From contig JAJCYM010000057.1 of NCBI GenBank assembly GCA_029262895.1, positions 19,713 through 83,712 on the forward strand: a DNA stretch of 64,000 nucleotides, written 5' to 3'. Numbering within the stretch: position 1 is the first letter of the stretch; each line of letters opens with the position of its first letter. This DNA is from Roseivirga sp. (GTDB taxonomy: Bacteria; Bacteroidota; Bacteroidia; Cytophagales; Cyclobacteriaceae). The position numbers were made by a program, and so were the translations under genes. The notes beneath the pieces were generated by a model. That model was not told the DNA's origin. It saw nothing but the letters and a program-made list of their open reading frames with translations, and ran no database searches. Below, one piece after another: positions 28,501 to 35,692 of this stretch.

Positions 28501-28720
28501 CCCAAACAAATTGGAAGTGAACCTCTTGCATATTTACGGTGCAATCAATGGCATTGAACCTCCGGTAACTGATGGTCAGAAGCAACGTGTGAGGGATTTG
28601 CAGCAAGAGTTCACCAAGTTGATGGATGACATACAATCACTGGACCAAAAAGTAGCGGATTTTAATTCACTAATCAGAGAAAATCAAGTACCATTTATTT
28701 CACCCAAAAAGAAGAAGTAA
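25598..28720 (+). CDS. Sortilin/VPS10-like BNR-repeat secreted protein
   Basis: 1040 residues from ATG 25598, which starts a signal peptide (MKLFRSLSLLTFLLSFILFS..EAQ); 23 upstream codons in frame look non-coding. Two seven-bladed propeller-like regions (about 30-740) contain Asp-box/BNR repeats: YKSTDGGKTWKHM, YRSQDGGQTWEKV, WKTEDGGDTWTQL, YRSENGGKTWTLI, FKSTDYGQNWTRI. The C-terminal 300 residues hold a FlgD-like beta segment (GMNRFNWNLSKTNFDGVDGV) and a coiled coil rich in E/K/R/L. Bacteroidota annotate such proteins as glycosyl hydrolases or sortilin-like; catalytic residues cannot be assigned. Divergent from the RidA lipoprotein with a 103-bp shared upstream region; it ends 11 bp from the convergent next gene. 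Confidence 0.85.
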   Translation: MKLFRSLSLLTFLLSFILFSAEAQRRKKRNVEPEGTTYDAKLYSALEWRNIGPFRGGRATAVSGVTSDPLTYYMGATGGGVWKTADAGKSWKNISDGFFKTGSVGAIAVSESDPNVIYVGMGEAPVRGVMTSHGDGVYKSTDGGKTWKHMGLDKTRQISKVQVHPANPDIVFVGAQGSPYGATEDRGIYRSQDGGQTWEKVHYIDENSGVSDLSMDMNNPRIVYAAFWDHRRYPWYVQSGGPGSGIWKTEDGGDTWTQLKGGLPKGVMGKIGVSVSGANPERVYAIIEADKGGLYRSENGGKTWTLINPDRLLRARSWYYMHIQAHPTDADGVFVMNAPALESTDGGKTFRNMQTPHGDNHRIWVNPKQPEYMINANDGGANVSINGGKNWSLQNNQPTAQFYRVNADNQYPYRVYGGQQDNSSVSILSKDEGPGIGWEDFYPVGGCESAYSAFDPDNPQYIYSGCYQGIISEWNAKTKQTKDVMAYPFQGLGTNPRDVKYRFNWNAPIIASKHDPSVIYHAGNKLLKTSNRGITWEEISPDLTKNDTSNINWGGGPITNEGAGGEIYHAIYYVAESPHTPDVIYTGADDGLVHITKDGGANWTNISPPNVEEGMVNQIEVSPHDPGTVYIAYNRYKFNDFTPHIFKSTDYGQNWTRIVNGIGEEAHIRVVREDPAKKDLLYAGTELGLYISFDGGVKWNEFQQNLPVVPITDLMVHQNDLIVATQGRAFWILDDITPLHHLEESAGADFFVYEPRATIRDNVFRSNNPQLGKNPYPGLSMFYYIKEDVDSIPLSVEIMDADGGKVRNFATDEEDKQKKITKKSGMNRFNWNLSKTNFDGVDGVFVGLGAGGHRVAPGNYTVKLTYGETEISKTFEVKPDPKWEAAPREYEEQQNELGRVRIMIESLQEKANNLRSVRVQIKDLKSRISEEDFEEIHTRADELIEEIDGLEDRMVQPKQKTFQDVINFPNKLEVNLLHIYGAINGIEPPVTDGQKQRVRDLQQEFTKLMDDIQSLDQKVADFNSLIRENQVPFISPKKKK

Positions 28721-28731
28721 TTCTAATTCGA

Positions 28732-30963
28732 TCATCTCTTTAGATTAATGGTTGCGAAATCCTGATTTGAAATGGTGTCGTTGTAGGTCATAAATTCACC
28801 AACTGCACCAATTAGGTTGAAATGATTAAGGTCAGGGTGGATATCCGATCTTTTCATCCCTATGATATAAGCCTTATTGGGCAAATCGAGATAGTGTGTA
28901 ATGTTGTCTTGGTTCAGCTTAGTCCATTGGCCAATTTGATCGGTTACGCCAATGACGCCATGATAGCCATCACCTTCCCTTCTAAGCCATACTGAAATCA
29001 TTTTTTCGAAGGTGTACTTTCTATTATGCTTTCCAAACCACTTCAACCCGGTGCTTTGGTCTTGATCTGTGTCTACCAAGACGTTCAGTGCCATAGCCTT
29101 TGGGTTTGGATCATTGTATAAATCAAACCTAAACCAGATTGAATCCGAAGGGGCATCAAAATAATAGCTCATTGATTTAGCGTCCGAAAGGCTCTTGGAG
29201 ACCCCATCTTCTTTTGGATCTTCAAGAATCTGCTGCCAGACTATATTTTGAACCTTTATGGGTATGGCTGGTGGTTGGAATTGCTCTTTGATCTCGAAGG
29301 TTCCTTTGACATCTCCCCAGGCTAATGACATCACCAGGGTTTCAGGGTCTTTCAAATCGAGGTCATACTTTAAGTTTTCGGTGAAGCTCTCAGCCTTTTC
29401 CGGTGTAATATCAACGCGCAATGCATCAAACGATGGGTCATAATTGAAACTACCCCATTGACCAGACAATTGATTGAATATAATGGTCCAGGTATTCTCG
29501 TTTGGGATAACAAAGAAGTCATAGTTTCCCTTTTTTAACGGTTGGTCATTGATGAGCACGTCACGATTTAATCGAAAAGAGGTGGCTCCATTGGCTCCTG
29601 CTCTCCAAACCCTTCCATAAGGTACCATTCCACCCCATATTTCTCGACCTTTTGCAGCCGGTCTATGATAGCTGATACTCACCTCTGTCGTTCCTAAAAC
29701 CTGGCTGACAGCAGCTCTTGGACTAGGCATTAATGGAGTGCCAATTTTTTGATTTTCCTCCCAACCCTTGTTAATGAATCTATGAACCACAGTATTGACC
29801 TGAAGTGGATATTCCAAAAAAGGAAGGGCTCCAACCATATCCATGGGTCGAAACATAATTTCGAGATGTGGATTCATCGCCATAAATTTTTGCCATTTGA
29901 AAATGGTTGGCTTGACGATATTTCTGGAACCGTAAGAATCACCATTTGAGGCGATCACCAGAATAGGAATGTTCAGGTCTTTTAATGCCTGTGTAAGGTC
30001 AATCGTGGTGAACTCAGAATAAAAAACTTCATAGGCGTAGAGACTAGTATTTTCCTTGCTAATGTTATTTACAAAGGGCGTGTTTTTAAGATAATCGCTG
30101 GTAAACTTATGTTTTGGGATTCTATCTTCAATTGTTCCTAACGCAATTTCGAATACCGGAAAAGTATGATCAATCAGTGTTTTTCGCTGATCTTGAGAGA
30201 TATTCTGACCTATTTCCTTTGGGAATAAAAAGGAGGAGGTAAGATAACCTTCAAACGAAATAAGGCCAGTCACACTTTCCGGGTATTGCGTAGCAAAATG
30301 CCCAGCCATTAGAAATCCATCAAGAACACCACCAATGAATGCCTGGGTGATTTTTTCGTTTGCCATCAGTCTTTGAATGGCCTTGGAAACTCCGGAGGTC
30401 CAGGTAAGTTTTGATGGGTGGAGTTTTGTAGGTGGTTGATAGGCGTCTGTGCCTCCAAAACCGGGTAGGGTAATGGCGTACATTGTGTATCGATCTTGAT
30501 TGGCCGTCATAAACGAATCAAAAATGGCTGCCCCGTATCCCAGTGGAGGAATTAGAATCAGACTTTTCGGACCATTGCCTACTTTCTTTACTCCACCCAG
30601 TTCGTTGTTGGCAGTCACTTTCTTATTCAAGGGTCTAGATTCTAGAAGTTGGGCATCACCATTGATAGCTGCAAAGGCCAAAGAGGTCATTTTGAATCGT
30701 TGAATCGCCCCGTCAGCCGCTCCCATTTCATCATACAGTAATTTGTAAAAAGTGACTAAATTCTGAGAACGATCGTGCTTAGGCTGATTTGAGTCTGTTG
30801 CCACTTTAAGCAGATCAAGCCAGTCTTTTTGAGTACTTGGTTCGATGTTCAAATCAAGACGTTGGACAAGTGCTTCCAGTCTTTGCTCCAGCGAATTTTC
30901 GCTCTGGGCACGAACGGAATTAAGGGTTGCAAGTAAAAGAACTAGTATAAAATGCCTTCTCAT
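28732..30963 (-). CDS. Secreted pseudo-alpha/beta-hydrolase + DUF2911 fusion (set 2)
   Basis: 743 residues from ATG 30963 (signal peptide MRRHFILVLLLATLNSVRAQ). Same architecture as the protein at 20110-22374: hydrolase-like domain (SLILIPPLGYGAAIFDS, YAITLPGFGGTD), DUF2911 (SPRAAVSQVLGTTEVSISYH, GREIWGGMVPYGRVWRAGAN), then a C-terminal beta-sandwich (SDAKSMSYYFDAPSDSIWFR). The nucleophile elbow is even more altered: GVLDG at 212-216, with leucine in place of serine. It lies 99 bp downstream of the second LytTR gene. Conservation of fold and loss of the nucleophile in both paralogues argue for a binding rather than catalytic role (inference). Confidence 0.8.
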   Translation of the reverse strand: MRRHFILVLLLATLNSVRAQSENSLEQRLEALVQRLDLNIEPSTQKDWLDLLKVATDSNQPKHDRSQNLVTFYKLLYDEMGAADGAIQRFKMTSLAFAAINGDAQLLESRPLNKKVTANNELGGVKKVGNGPKSLILIPPLGYGAAIFDSFMTANQDRYTMYAITLPGFGGTDAYQPPTKLHPSKLTWTSGVSKAIQRLMANEKITQAFIGGVLDGFLMAGHFATQYPESVTGLISFEGYLTSSFLFPKEIGQNISQDQRKTLIDHTFPVFEIALGTIEDRIPKHKFTSDYLKNTPFVNNISKENTSLYAYEVFYSEFTTIDLTQALKDLNIPILVIASNGDSYGSRNIVKPTIFKWQKFMAMNPHLEIMFRPMDMVGALPFLEYPLQVNTVVHRFINKGWEENQKIGTPLMPSPRAAVSQVLGTTEVSISYHRPAAKGREIWGGMVPYGRVWRAGANGATSFRLNRDVLINDQPLKKGNYDFFVIPNENTWTIIFNQLSGQWGSFNYDPSFDALRVDITPEKAESFTENLKYDLDLKDPETLVMSLAWGDVKGTFEIKEQFQPPAIPIKVQNIVWQQILEDPKEDGVSKSLSDAKSMSYYFDAPSDSIWFRFDLYNDPNPKAMALNVLVDTDQDQSTGLKWFGKHNRKYTFEKMISVWLRREGDGYHGVIGVTDQIGQWTKLNQDNITHYLDLPNKAYIIGMKRSDIHPDLNHFNLIGAVGEFMTYNDTISNQDFATINLKR

Positions 30964-31062
30964 GGTTCTGTATCTATTCAGAATCAAAATGAGGGCGAAT
31001 TACTATTTCCTAAAGCAATATTCAGGGGTTTGAGTACAGCATGCAGTGACTTGCATGAGAAG

Positions 31063-31881
31063 TCAATTATTTGAAGAGTCTATGAGGGAGTTAATATTAT
31101 TTCTATAGCCTCGACTCACCTTTACTTTGACGCCATTGGTGAGATGAGCAAAAAATTCACCATTGTAGTAAGGCTCGAGTTCCTTAAGGTGCCGGGTATT
31201 GATGATACTCGAATTATGGATGCGTAGGAAAATGGTGCTGTCCAGCCTTTGTCCCAAACCTTTGAGGCTTTCCCTCACCATGAAGGTATGGTTAACAGTG
31301 TGGATTTTGACATAGTAATCGTCCGCTTCAATCCAGTAGATGTCACTGAAATTGACAAAATGAATCTTGCCAGATGCTTTAATGACTAATCGGTTAAAGG
31401 CGGGCCTGGTGTTGTTTACCTCATTGATTATTTGGTTGGTAGAATCACTGGCCGAATCTCCAATACCCTTTAGAAGTTTAGCAATCTGATTATTCAGATT
31501 GACGAGCGTTTTATTTTTGATATGAGATTTTGCCCTTTCGAGCACCTCGTTGAAACGCGCATTGGTAAAGGGCTTTAGCAAATAGTCTAAAGCCTGGATT
31601 TCAAAAGCACTAATAGCGTACTGATCATAAGCGGTGACAAATATGATAGTCGGCAGAGGATTCATCCTGATGTTGTTGATCACTTCAAAACCATTGATTT
31701 CAGGCATTTGAATATCTAAAAATATCAGGTCGGGGCTGTGTTCATTGATCTGCTCTATACTTTCAATACCGTCTTTGCAAATTGCACAGATTTGGATTTC
31801 CGAATCTCCTTCAAGCAATGTCCGGACGCCCTCGCGGGCTTGTTCCTCGTCATCTATAATGATGGTTTTAATCAGTGCCAT
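31063..31881 (-). CDS. LytTR-family response regulator (set 2)
   Basis: 272 residues. Receiver with DD at 10-11, phosphoacceptor Asp56 in DLIFLDIQMPEINGFE, VTAYDQYA and YLLKPF; linker; LytTR domain (about 170-265) with VIKASGKIHFVNFSDIYWIE, RESLKGLGQ, FLRIHNSSIINT and VSRGYRN. Paralogue of the regulator at 18159-18956. It overlaps the kinase gene by 14 bp. Confidence 0.93.
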   Translation of the reverse strand: MALIKTIIIDDEEQAREGVRTLLEGDSEIQICAICKDGIESIEQINEHSPDLIFLDIQMPEINGFEVINNIRMNPLPTIIFVTAYDQYAISAFEIQALDYLLKPFTNARFNEVLERAKSHIKNKTLVNLNNQIAKLLKGIGDSASDSTNQIINEVNNTRPAFNRLVIKASGKIHFVNFSDIYWIEADDYYVKIHTVNHTFMVRESLKGLGQRLDSTIFLRIHNSSIINTRHLKELEPYYNGEFFAHLTNGVKVKVSRGYRNNINSLIDSSNN

Positions 31882-33055
31882 GATACTCAGTTATAAACGG
31901 GAATAGTAAGCTTACTTGAACACCTTGATCGTGATTTTTAATTTCGAAACTTGCCTTAGGCCCAAAAAGTCGATTGAGTCTTTCTCTGGTATTACTGAGT
32001 CCTATGCCTTGGAATTTATCCAATGACCACTCGGGGTCCAGAGGGGGTCCAATATTGTAAACAGTGATGCTTAAATTCTCTCCCAGTTTGGAGGCATTTA
32101 TTTGCAACAAGTTGTGTTTTAAGCTTTTTGAAAGACCATGTTTGAATGCATTTTCAACTATGGGTTGAAGTAAAAGATTGGGGACCAATGCTGCCTCCAC
32201 CTCGGGTTTAACCTCGATTTCTACAGCAAGCTTATCAGTGAATCGCACTTTCTCTATGGTCAAATACTTTTGAATCAAGCTCATTTCCTGCTCGAGGGTA
32301 ATGAATTGTTTTTTCTCTACAGTTAGTGAACTTCTTAGGAGGTCACTCAAACCAGTGGTAACATCGATGGCGTTTTCATACAAGTTCCGTCTTATGAGCA
32401 TCGTGACCGTATTGAGGGAGTTGAATAAAAAATGCGGTTGAAGCTGCATCTTCAAATGCTGTAATTGCGCTTGAGTAAGAGCACCCTCTAATCGAAAAGC
32501 ATTGATTTCCTGTTCGCGATACTTTCGATAGAAATCCAAAGCCAGAAGAGCTACCATTATGAATATATAAATGAGAAGCACATCAAAGAAGGTGTTAGTT
32601 TTAATCAATGAAGTTCCTATTCTAACCTCTTCCCAAAAGCCATAAAGAAGCGAGGACTGGATGAGCCCAATGACTTTTGACACAAAAACTCTAAGGAGTT
32701 CCTGGATTAATATGAAAATGGGAGAGGCAAGAAGAAAAATCAAAACAATTTTGTGCCAGCCCAAATGACTTAGTTTCCTGTAGACCAGGTACATGCACCA
32801 GCTGATCAAAAACCAACCGAGGTATTCGGATATCAACCCACTTGAGGAGGACGTAGACAAGGAATTCAGAAGTTCTTCAACGGGCTCGTTAGAATTAGCC
32901 TGATCCGAGGGAACCAGCATCCTAAGGCCACCGTTTTTTACATTTGCAACTAGCTGGCTCTGGATTAAGTTGGATTTGTAATAATCCATATAACCCATGA
33001 GAGCCCAAAAGAAAAAATTGAAGCCTAGAAGAGCCAATGGCCGCGGCTTAGACAT
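31868..33055 (-). CDS. LytS/YehU-type sensor histidine kinase (set 2)
   Basis: 395 residues, paralogue of the kinase at 18953-20062. Membrane helices about 8-25, 78-94, 103-125 and 157-175, with a longer extracytoplasmic loop (about 26-77) between the first two than in set 1. Phospho-acceptor box LQPHFLFNSLNTVTML (His208); ATPase block NLLLQPIVENAFKHGLSKSL and GIGLSNTRERLNRLFG. It partners the overlapping LytTR regulator. A strong hairpin upstream (33084-33121) separates it from the GLPGLI gene, so it likely has its own promoter. Confidence 0.93.
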   Translation of the reverse strand: MSKPRPLALLGFNFFFWALMGYMDYYKSNLIQSQLVANVKNGGLRMLVPSDQANSNEPVEELLNSLSTSSSSGLISEYLGWFLISWCMYLVYRKLSHLGWHKIVLIFLLASPIFILIQELLRVFVSKVIGLIQSSLLYGFWEEVRIGTSLIKTNTFFDVLLIYIFIMVALLALDFYRKYREQEINAFRLEGALTQAQLQHLKMQLQPHFLFNSLNTVTMLIRRNLYENAIDVTTGLSDLLRSSLTVEKKQFITLEQEMSLIQKYLTIEKVRFTDKLAVEIEVKPEVEAALVPNLLLQPIVENAFKHGLSKSLKHNLLQINASKLGENLSITVYNIGPPLDPEWSLDKFQGIGLSNTRERLNRLFGPKASFEIKNHDQGVQVSLLFPFITEYHGTD

Positions 33056-33083
33056 ATATTCGTAGCTAGATTAGATTCAAATT

Positions 33084-33121
33084 AAATTTAGTGGTTTGCT
33101 CACTGGCAAACCACTAAATTT
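33084..33121 (-). terminator. Strong hairpin terminator after the GLPGLI gene
   Basis: Perfect 16-bp arms (AAATTTAGTGGTTTGC and its complement) around the 6-nt loop tcactg. It lies 25 nt past the stop of the minus-strand GLPGLI gene and is followed on that strand by AATTTAATTTG. The symmetric A/T-rich base would also allow action on the plus strand. Confidence 0.65.
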
Positions 33122-33145
33122 TCCGATGTCAACAAATACTCGTGT

Positions 33146-33889
33146 TTAATTCCCTTTCCCTTTTCCCTTCTTTTTTCCTTCCCCCAGGTTGATTACCCGA
33201 CTCCCGGATGTACTCATAAATTCTTGCAAAAGATCGTTGTATTGCTCTTGATCAATCACCTGATGAGTTTCCGGAATCTTGAGCTCAGCCGCGTCTACCT
33301 TCGTTTTTTCAACGCGCTTAGCTAAATAGTGATGACTTTTTGATTTATACTCCAGCACGAAACCGTCCAGGCCCGAATAGAAATCTGGAGAATGGCTATA
33401 ACCAATTTCCGAGGTATAGTATACCTCTATCTCATCACCATTTTCAGTTGTAATAATCGCCTTTTTACATGTATAGTTTGCGATTTGCTTTGACCCACTA
33501 ACGAGTTTTATACTACCGGCCTGCTTCAATTCTCTTTTCACGGCATAATCCTTTTGAGATAAATTGGCTGTGGTAACAAAGTTATTTTTGTCAAGATCAA
33601 AATAGATTTCAGCCCCGGCAATGGCAAAAGACGCATTGGCATTTTCATTCGGAATTACTGCTGATTTTCCTTTATTTTTTCGAAAGGAGAATCGAATTTC
33701 TGAGGTAGTGGAGTCAGGTAAGGACGCCATTTGGGCTTTTTGTTCCTCAGACATATTTGCCTTAAGAAAACTAACGTGTGTATAATAGACCACTCCCTCA
33801 TTTAATTTTTTTAATGGAGTTGGTCTCTTATCAATATTGCCTATTGTCGGTAATAGGGCAAGAAGTGTAACTATTAGAACTTTCATCAT
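33146..33889 (-). CDS. GLPGLI-family secreted protein
   Basis: 247 residues from ATG 33889 (the next codon is also ATG), followed by a signal peptide (MMKVLIVTLLALLPTIG). It shows the GLPGLI pattern: an early GVVYYTHVSF strand, an internal SGSKQIANYTCKKAII segment (conserved Cys-Lys-Lys), then EVYYTSEIGYSHSPDFYSGL, in which family members usually carry the GLPG(L/I) motif; here it is replaced by YSGLDGFVLEY. The C-terminus is Lys/Gly-rich (GEGKKKGKGKGN). Exported; role unknown. It is divergent from the MarR gene. Confidence 0.75.
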   Translation of the reverse strand: MMKVLIVTLLALLPTIGNIDKRPTPLKKLNEGVVYYTHVSFLKANMSEEQKAQMASLPDSTTSEIRFSFRKNKGKSAVIPNENANASFAIAGAEIYFDLDKNNFVTTANLSQKDYAVKRELKQAGSIKLVSGSKQIANYTCKKAIITTENGDEIEVYYTSEIGYSHSPDFYSGLDGFVLEYKSKSHHYLAKRVEKTKVDAAELKIPETHQVIDQEQYNDLLQEFMSTSGSRVINLGEGKKKGKGKGN

Positions 33890-34032
33890 GTGAAACTTTT
33901 GTGTGAATAGGACTAAAACTAAATCGCAACTCACTCAAACTTTAGTAATTTTCAGGCGCTTACTGAATTGCAGTGGTGTATTGCACTTGTAGCGCAGTAG
34001 GCTGATAATACTTGATTAAACCAAGCCATCTT

Positions 34033-34515
34033 ATGCAAAGGAATTTAATTGAAGAATTAGGAAGTCTTGCACTGGCCACCCGTTTAAAGAATTTAAGCGA
34101 GAGGCTGGCTAAAGATGTGGGCAAAATTTACAAGGAGCAGTCTATAGATTTTGAACCACGGTGGTTTGCAGTCATTTATGCCTTGAAAGACAATAACGAA
34201 CTTGCCGTTACGGAAATGTCGGTGATGTTGAAGCAGACTCACCCTGCGGTGAACCAAGTCGCTAACATCTTGGTAGAAAAAGGGTTAATTGAGGAATCTA
34301 AGGATGACAAGGATCAAAGGAAACGGCTGCTTAGGCTTAGCAAAAAAGGTAAGAAGCTGGTCTCGAAAATGGAAGGCCTTTGGGCCGAAATCAGGAAGGC
34401 CAATGATGAATTGTTAAATACATCAGGAAGTGATTTTCTTTCTGCCATCAAAGCTCTGGAAGAGGCTTTGGATGAAAAGAACATGTATGATCGAGTGAAG
34501 GAGAAGATGTCCTGA
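34033..34515 (+). CDS. MarR-family transcriptional regulator
   Basis: 160 residues from ATG 34033 (a TTG seven codons earlier is less likely). Winged-helix core: AVTEMSVMLKQTHPAVNQVA forms the recognition helix, NILVEKGLIEESKDDKDQRK the wing with the typical D-x-R, and RLLRLSKKGKKLV the next strand, between N- and C-terminal dimerisation helices. It could control itself and the divergent GLPGLI gene 143 bp away. In that gap, TTGCA occurs twice as a direct repeat (around 33967-33985), but no clean palindrome is present. Ligand unknown. Confidence 0.88.
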   Translation: MQRNLIEELGSLALATRLKNLSERLAKDVGKIYKEQSIDFEPRWFAVIYALKDNNELAVTEMSVMLKQTHPAVNQVANILVEKGLIEESKDDKDQRKRLLRLSKKGKKLVSKMEGLWAEIRKANDELLNTSGSDFLSAIKALEEALDEKNMYDRVKEKMS

Positions 34516-34663
34516 ACCGTTCAGTTTCGTTCTGATTTTACGTCCGAATTCGTTCAATAGTCATTGGTAAATCATTGATGAAAGGCCACTAAGTATTTGT
34601 TAATCAGTGCTTTGAATTTTATGGAACTATTTTTGGTAAGTAGTTACGAAAATTGAGAATTTT

Positions 34664-35614
34664 ATGAGATTTAAAGCAGTCCTGCTCTCTCTGACATTTA
34701 CGCTTTTCACAGCTCCTTCCTTTTCACAAAACCTCGATAAAGAAGCCATAGTTAGCAAGTTGGCTGATCTAATGAATCGCAATTATGTTTTTCCTGAAAA
34801 AGGAAAGGCTATGCACGATCTGATAAAGGCCAACTTGAAAAAGGGTGAATATGCCGATATTGTGGATAATAATGCTTTTGCCGATCGGCTGGATGCCGAT
34901 TTGAAAAGCATCATACATGACAAGCACATTCGAGTAAAATTTGATCCGGAGAGGATAGAAAAAATGAAGAGTGGTGCCGCCAATGGGGGCAGAAAGCCAC
35001 CAAAAAATTTCGGTTTTGAGAAAACAGAAGTGAAAGATGGAATCGGTTACCTGGATTTAAGAGGATTCCAAGACATCCGATTTGCGGAAGATGTGGCAAA
35101 AGAAGCCATGGATAAGCTGATTGAAGCTGATGCTATTATTTTTGATCTCAGGAAAAATGGAGGAGGTTCGCCTTCCATGATCCGCTTTATCAGCAGTTAT
35201 ATTTTTGGGAAAGAAAGGGTTCACCTCAATGACTTTTATTGGCGCCCAAGCGACAGCTTTTCCGAATCATGGACCAATCCCGATTTTGCTTCTCAGCACA
35301 AGCCCAACATTCCGGTTTATGTACTGACCAGTAATTACACTTTTTCAGCAGCAGAGGAGTTCACCTATAACCTTAAAAATCTTAAAAGAGCAACTATCAT
35401 TGGGGAAACCACGGGAGGAGGAGCTCATCCTGGTGGGCCAATGATTATTGACGACCAGTTTTTCGTCAACGTGCCACAGGGCAGGGCCATAAACCCAATC
35501 ACCAAGACCAATTGGGAAGGTGTTGGGGTAAAGCCTGATATTGAGCTATCGGCCGAAAAAGCACTTGAAAAGGCTATAAAAATGGCCAAAAACGCAATTT
35601 TGGCAAAACACTAA
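34664..35614 (+). CDS. S41-family (IRBP/tail-specific-like) secreted peptidase
   Basis: 316 residues with a signal peptide (MRFKAVLLSLTFTLFTAPSFSQ). N-terminal helical cap (LADLMNRNYVFPEKGKAMHD), then the ClpP/crotonase-like catalytic fold: GYLDLRGFQDIRF, DAIIFDLRKNGGGSPSMIRF, TSNYTFSAAEEFTYNLKNLK (nucleophile Ser in FSAAEE) and IGETTGGGAHPGGP. The absence of a Lys in YGKG position and the GETTGGGAHP motif place it with IRBP-like S41B proteins rather than Prc. No PDZ domain. Exported protease or peptidase of unknown target. Confidence 0.88.
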   Translation: MRFKAVLLSLTFTLFTAPSFSQNLDKEAIVSKLADLMNRNYVFPEKGKAMHDLIKANLKKGEYADIVDNNAFADRLDADLKSIIHDKHIRVKFDPERIEKMKSGAANGGRKPPKNFGFEKTEVKDGIGYLDLRGFQDIRFAEDVAKEAMDKLIEADAIIFDLRKNGGGSPSMIRFISSYIFGKERVHLNDFYWRPSDSFSESWTNPDFASQHKPNIPVYVLTSNYTFSAAEEFTYNLKNLKRATIIGETTGGGAHPGGPMIIDDQFFVNVPQGRAINPITKTNWEGVGVKPDIELSAEKALEKAIKMAKNAILAKH

Positions 35615-35661
35615 TCCGAATAAACAGCAATTACTAACCGAGCCTCGAATAAACTTAATTG

Positions 35662-35669
35662 TAGATTTG
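35662..35669 (+). promoter_or_regulatory. -7 box TAGATTTG before the ABC permease gene
   Basis: Exact match to TAnnTTTG, 23 nt before the ATG. No TTTG at the expected -33 distance, so weak on its own. Confidence 0.3.
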
Positions 35670-35692
35670 GGCACAATTACTCTATAAAGGTC

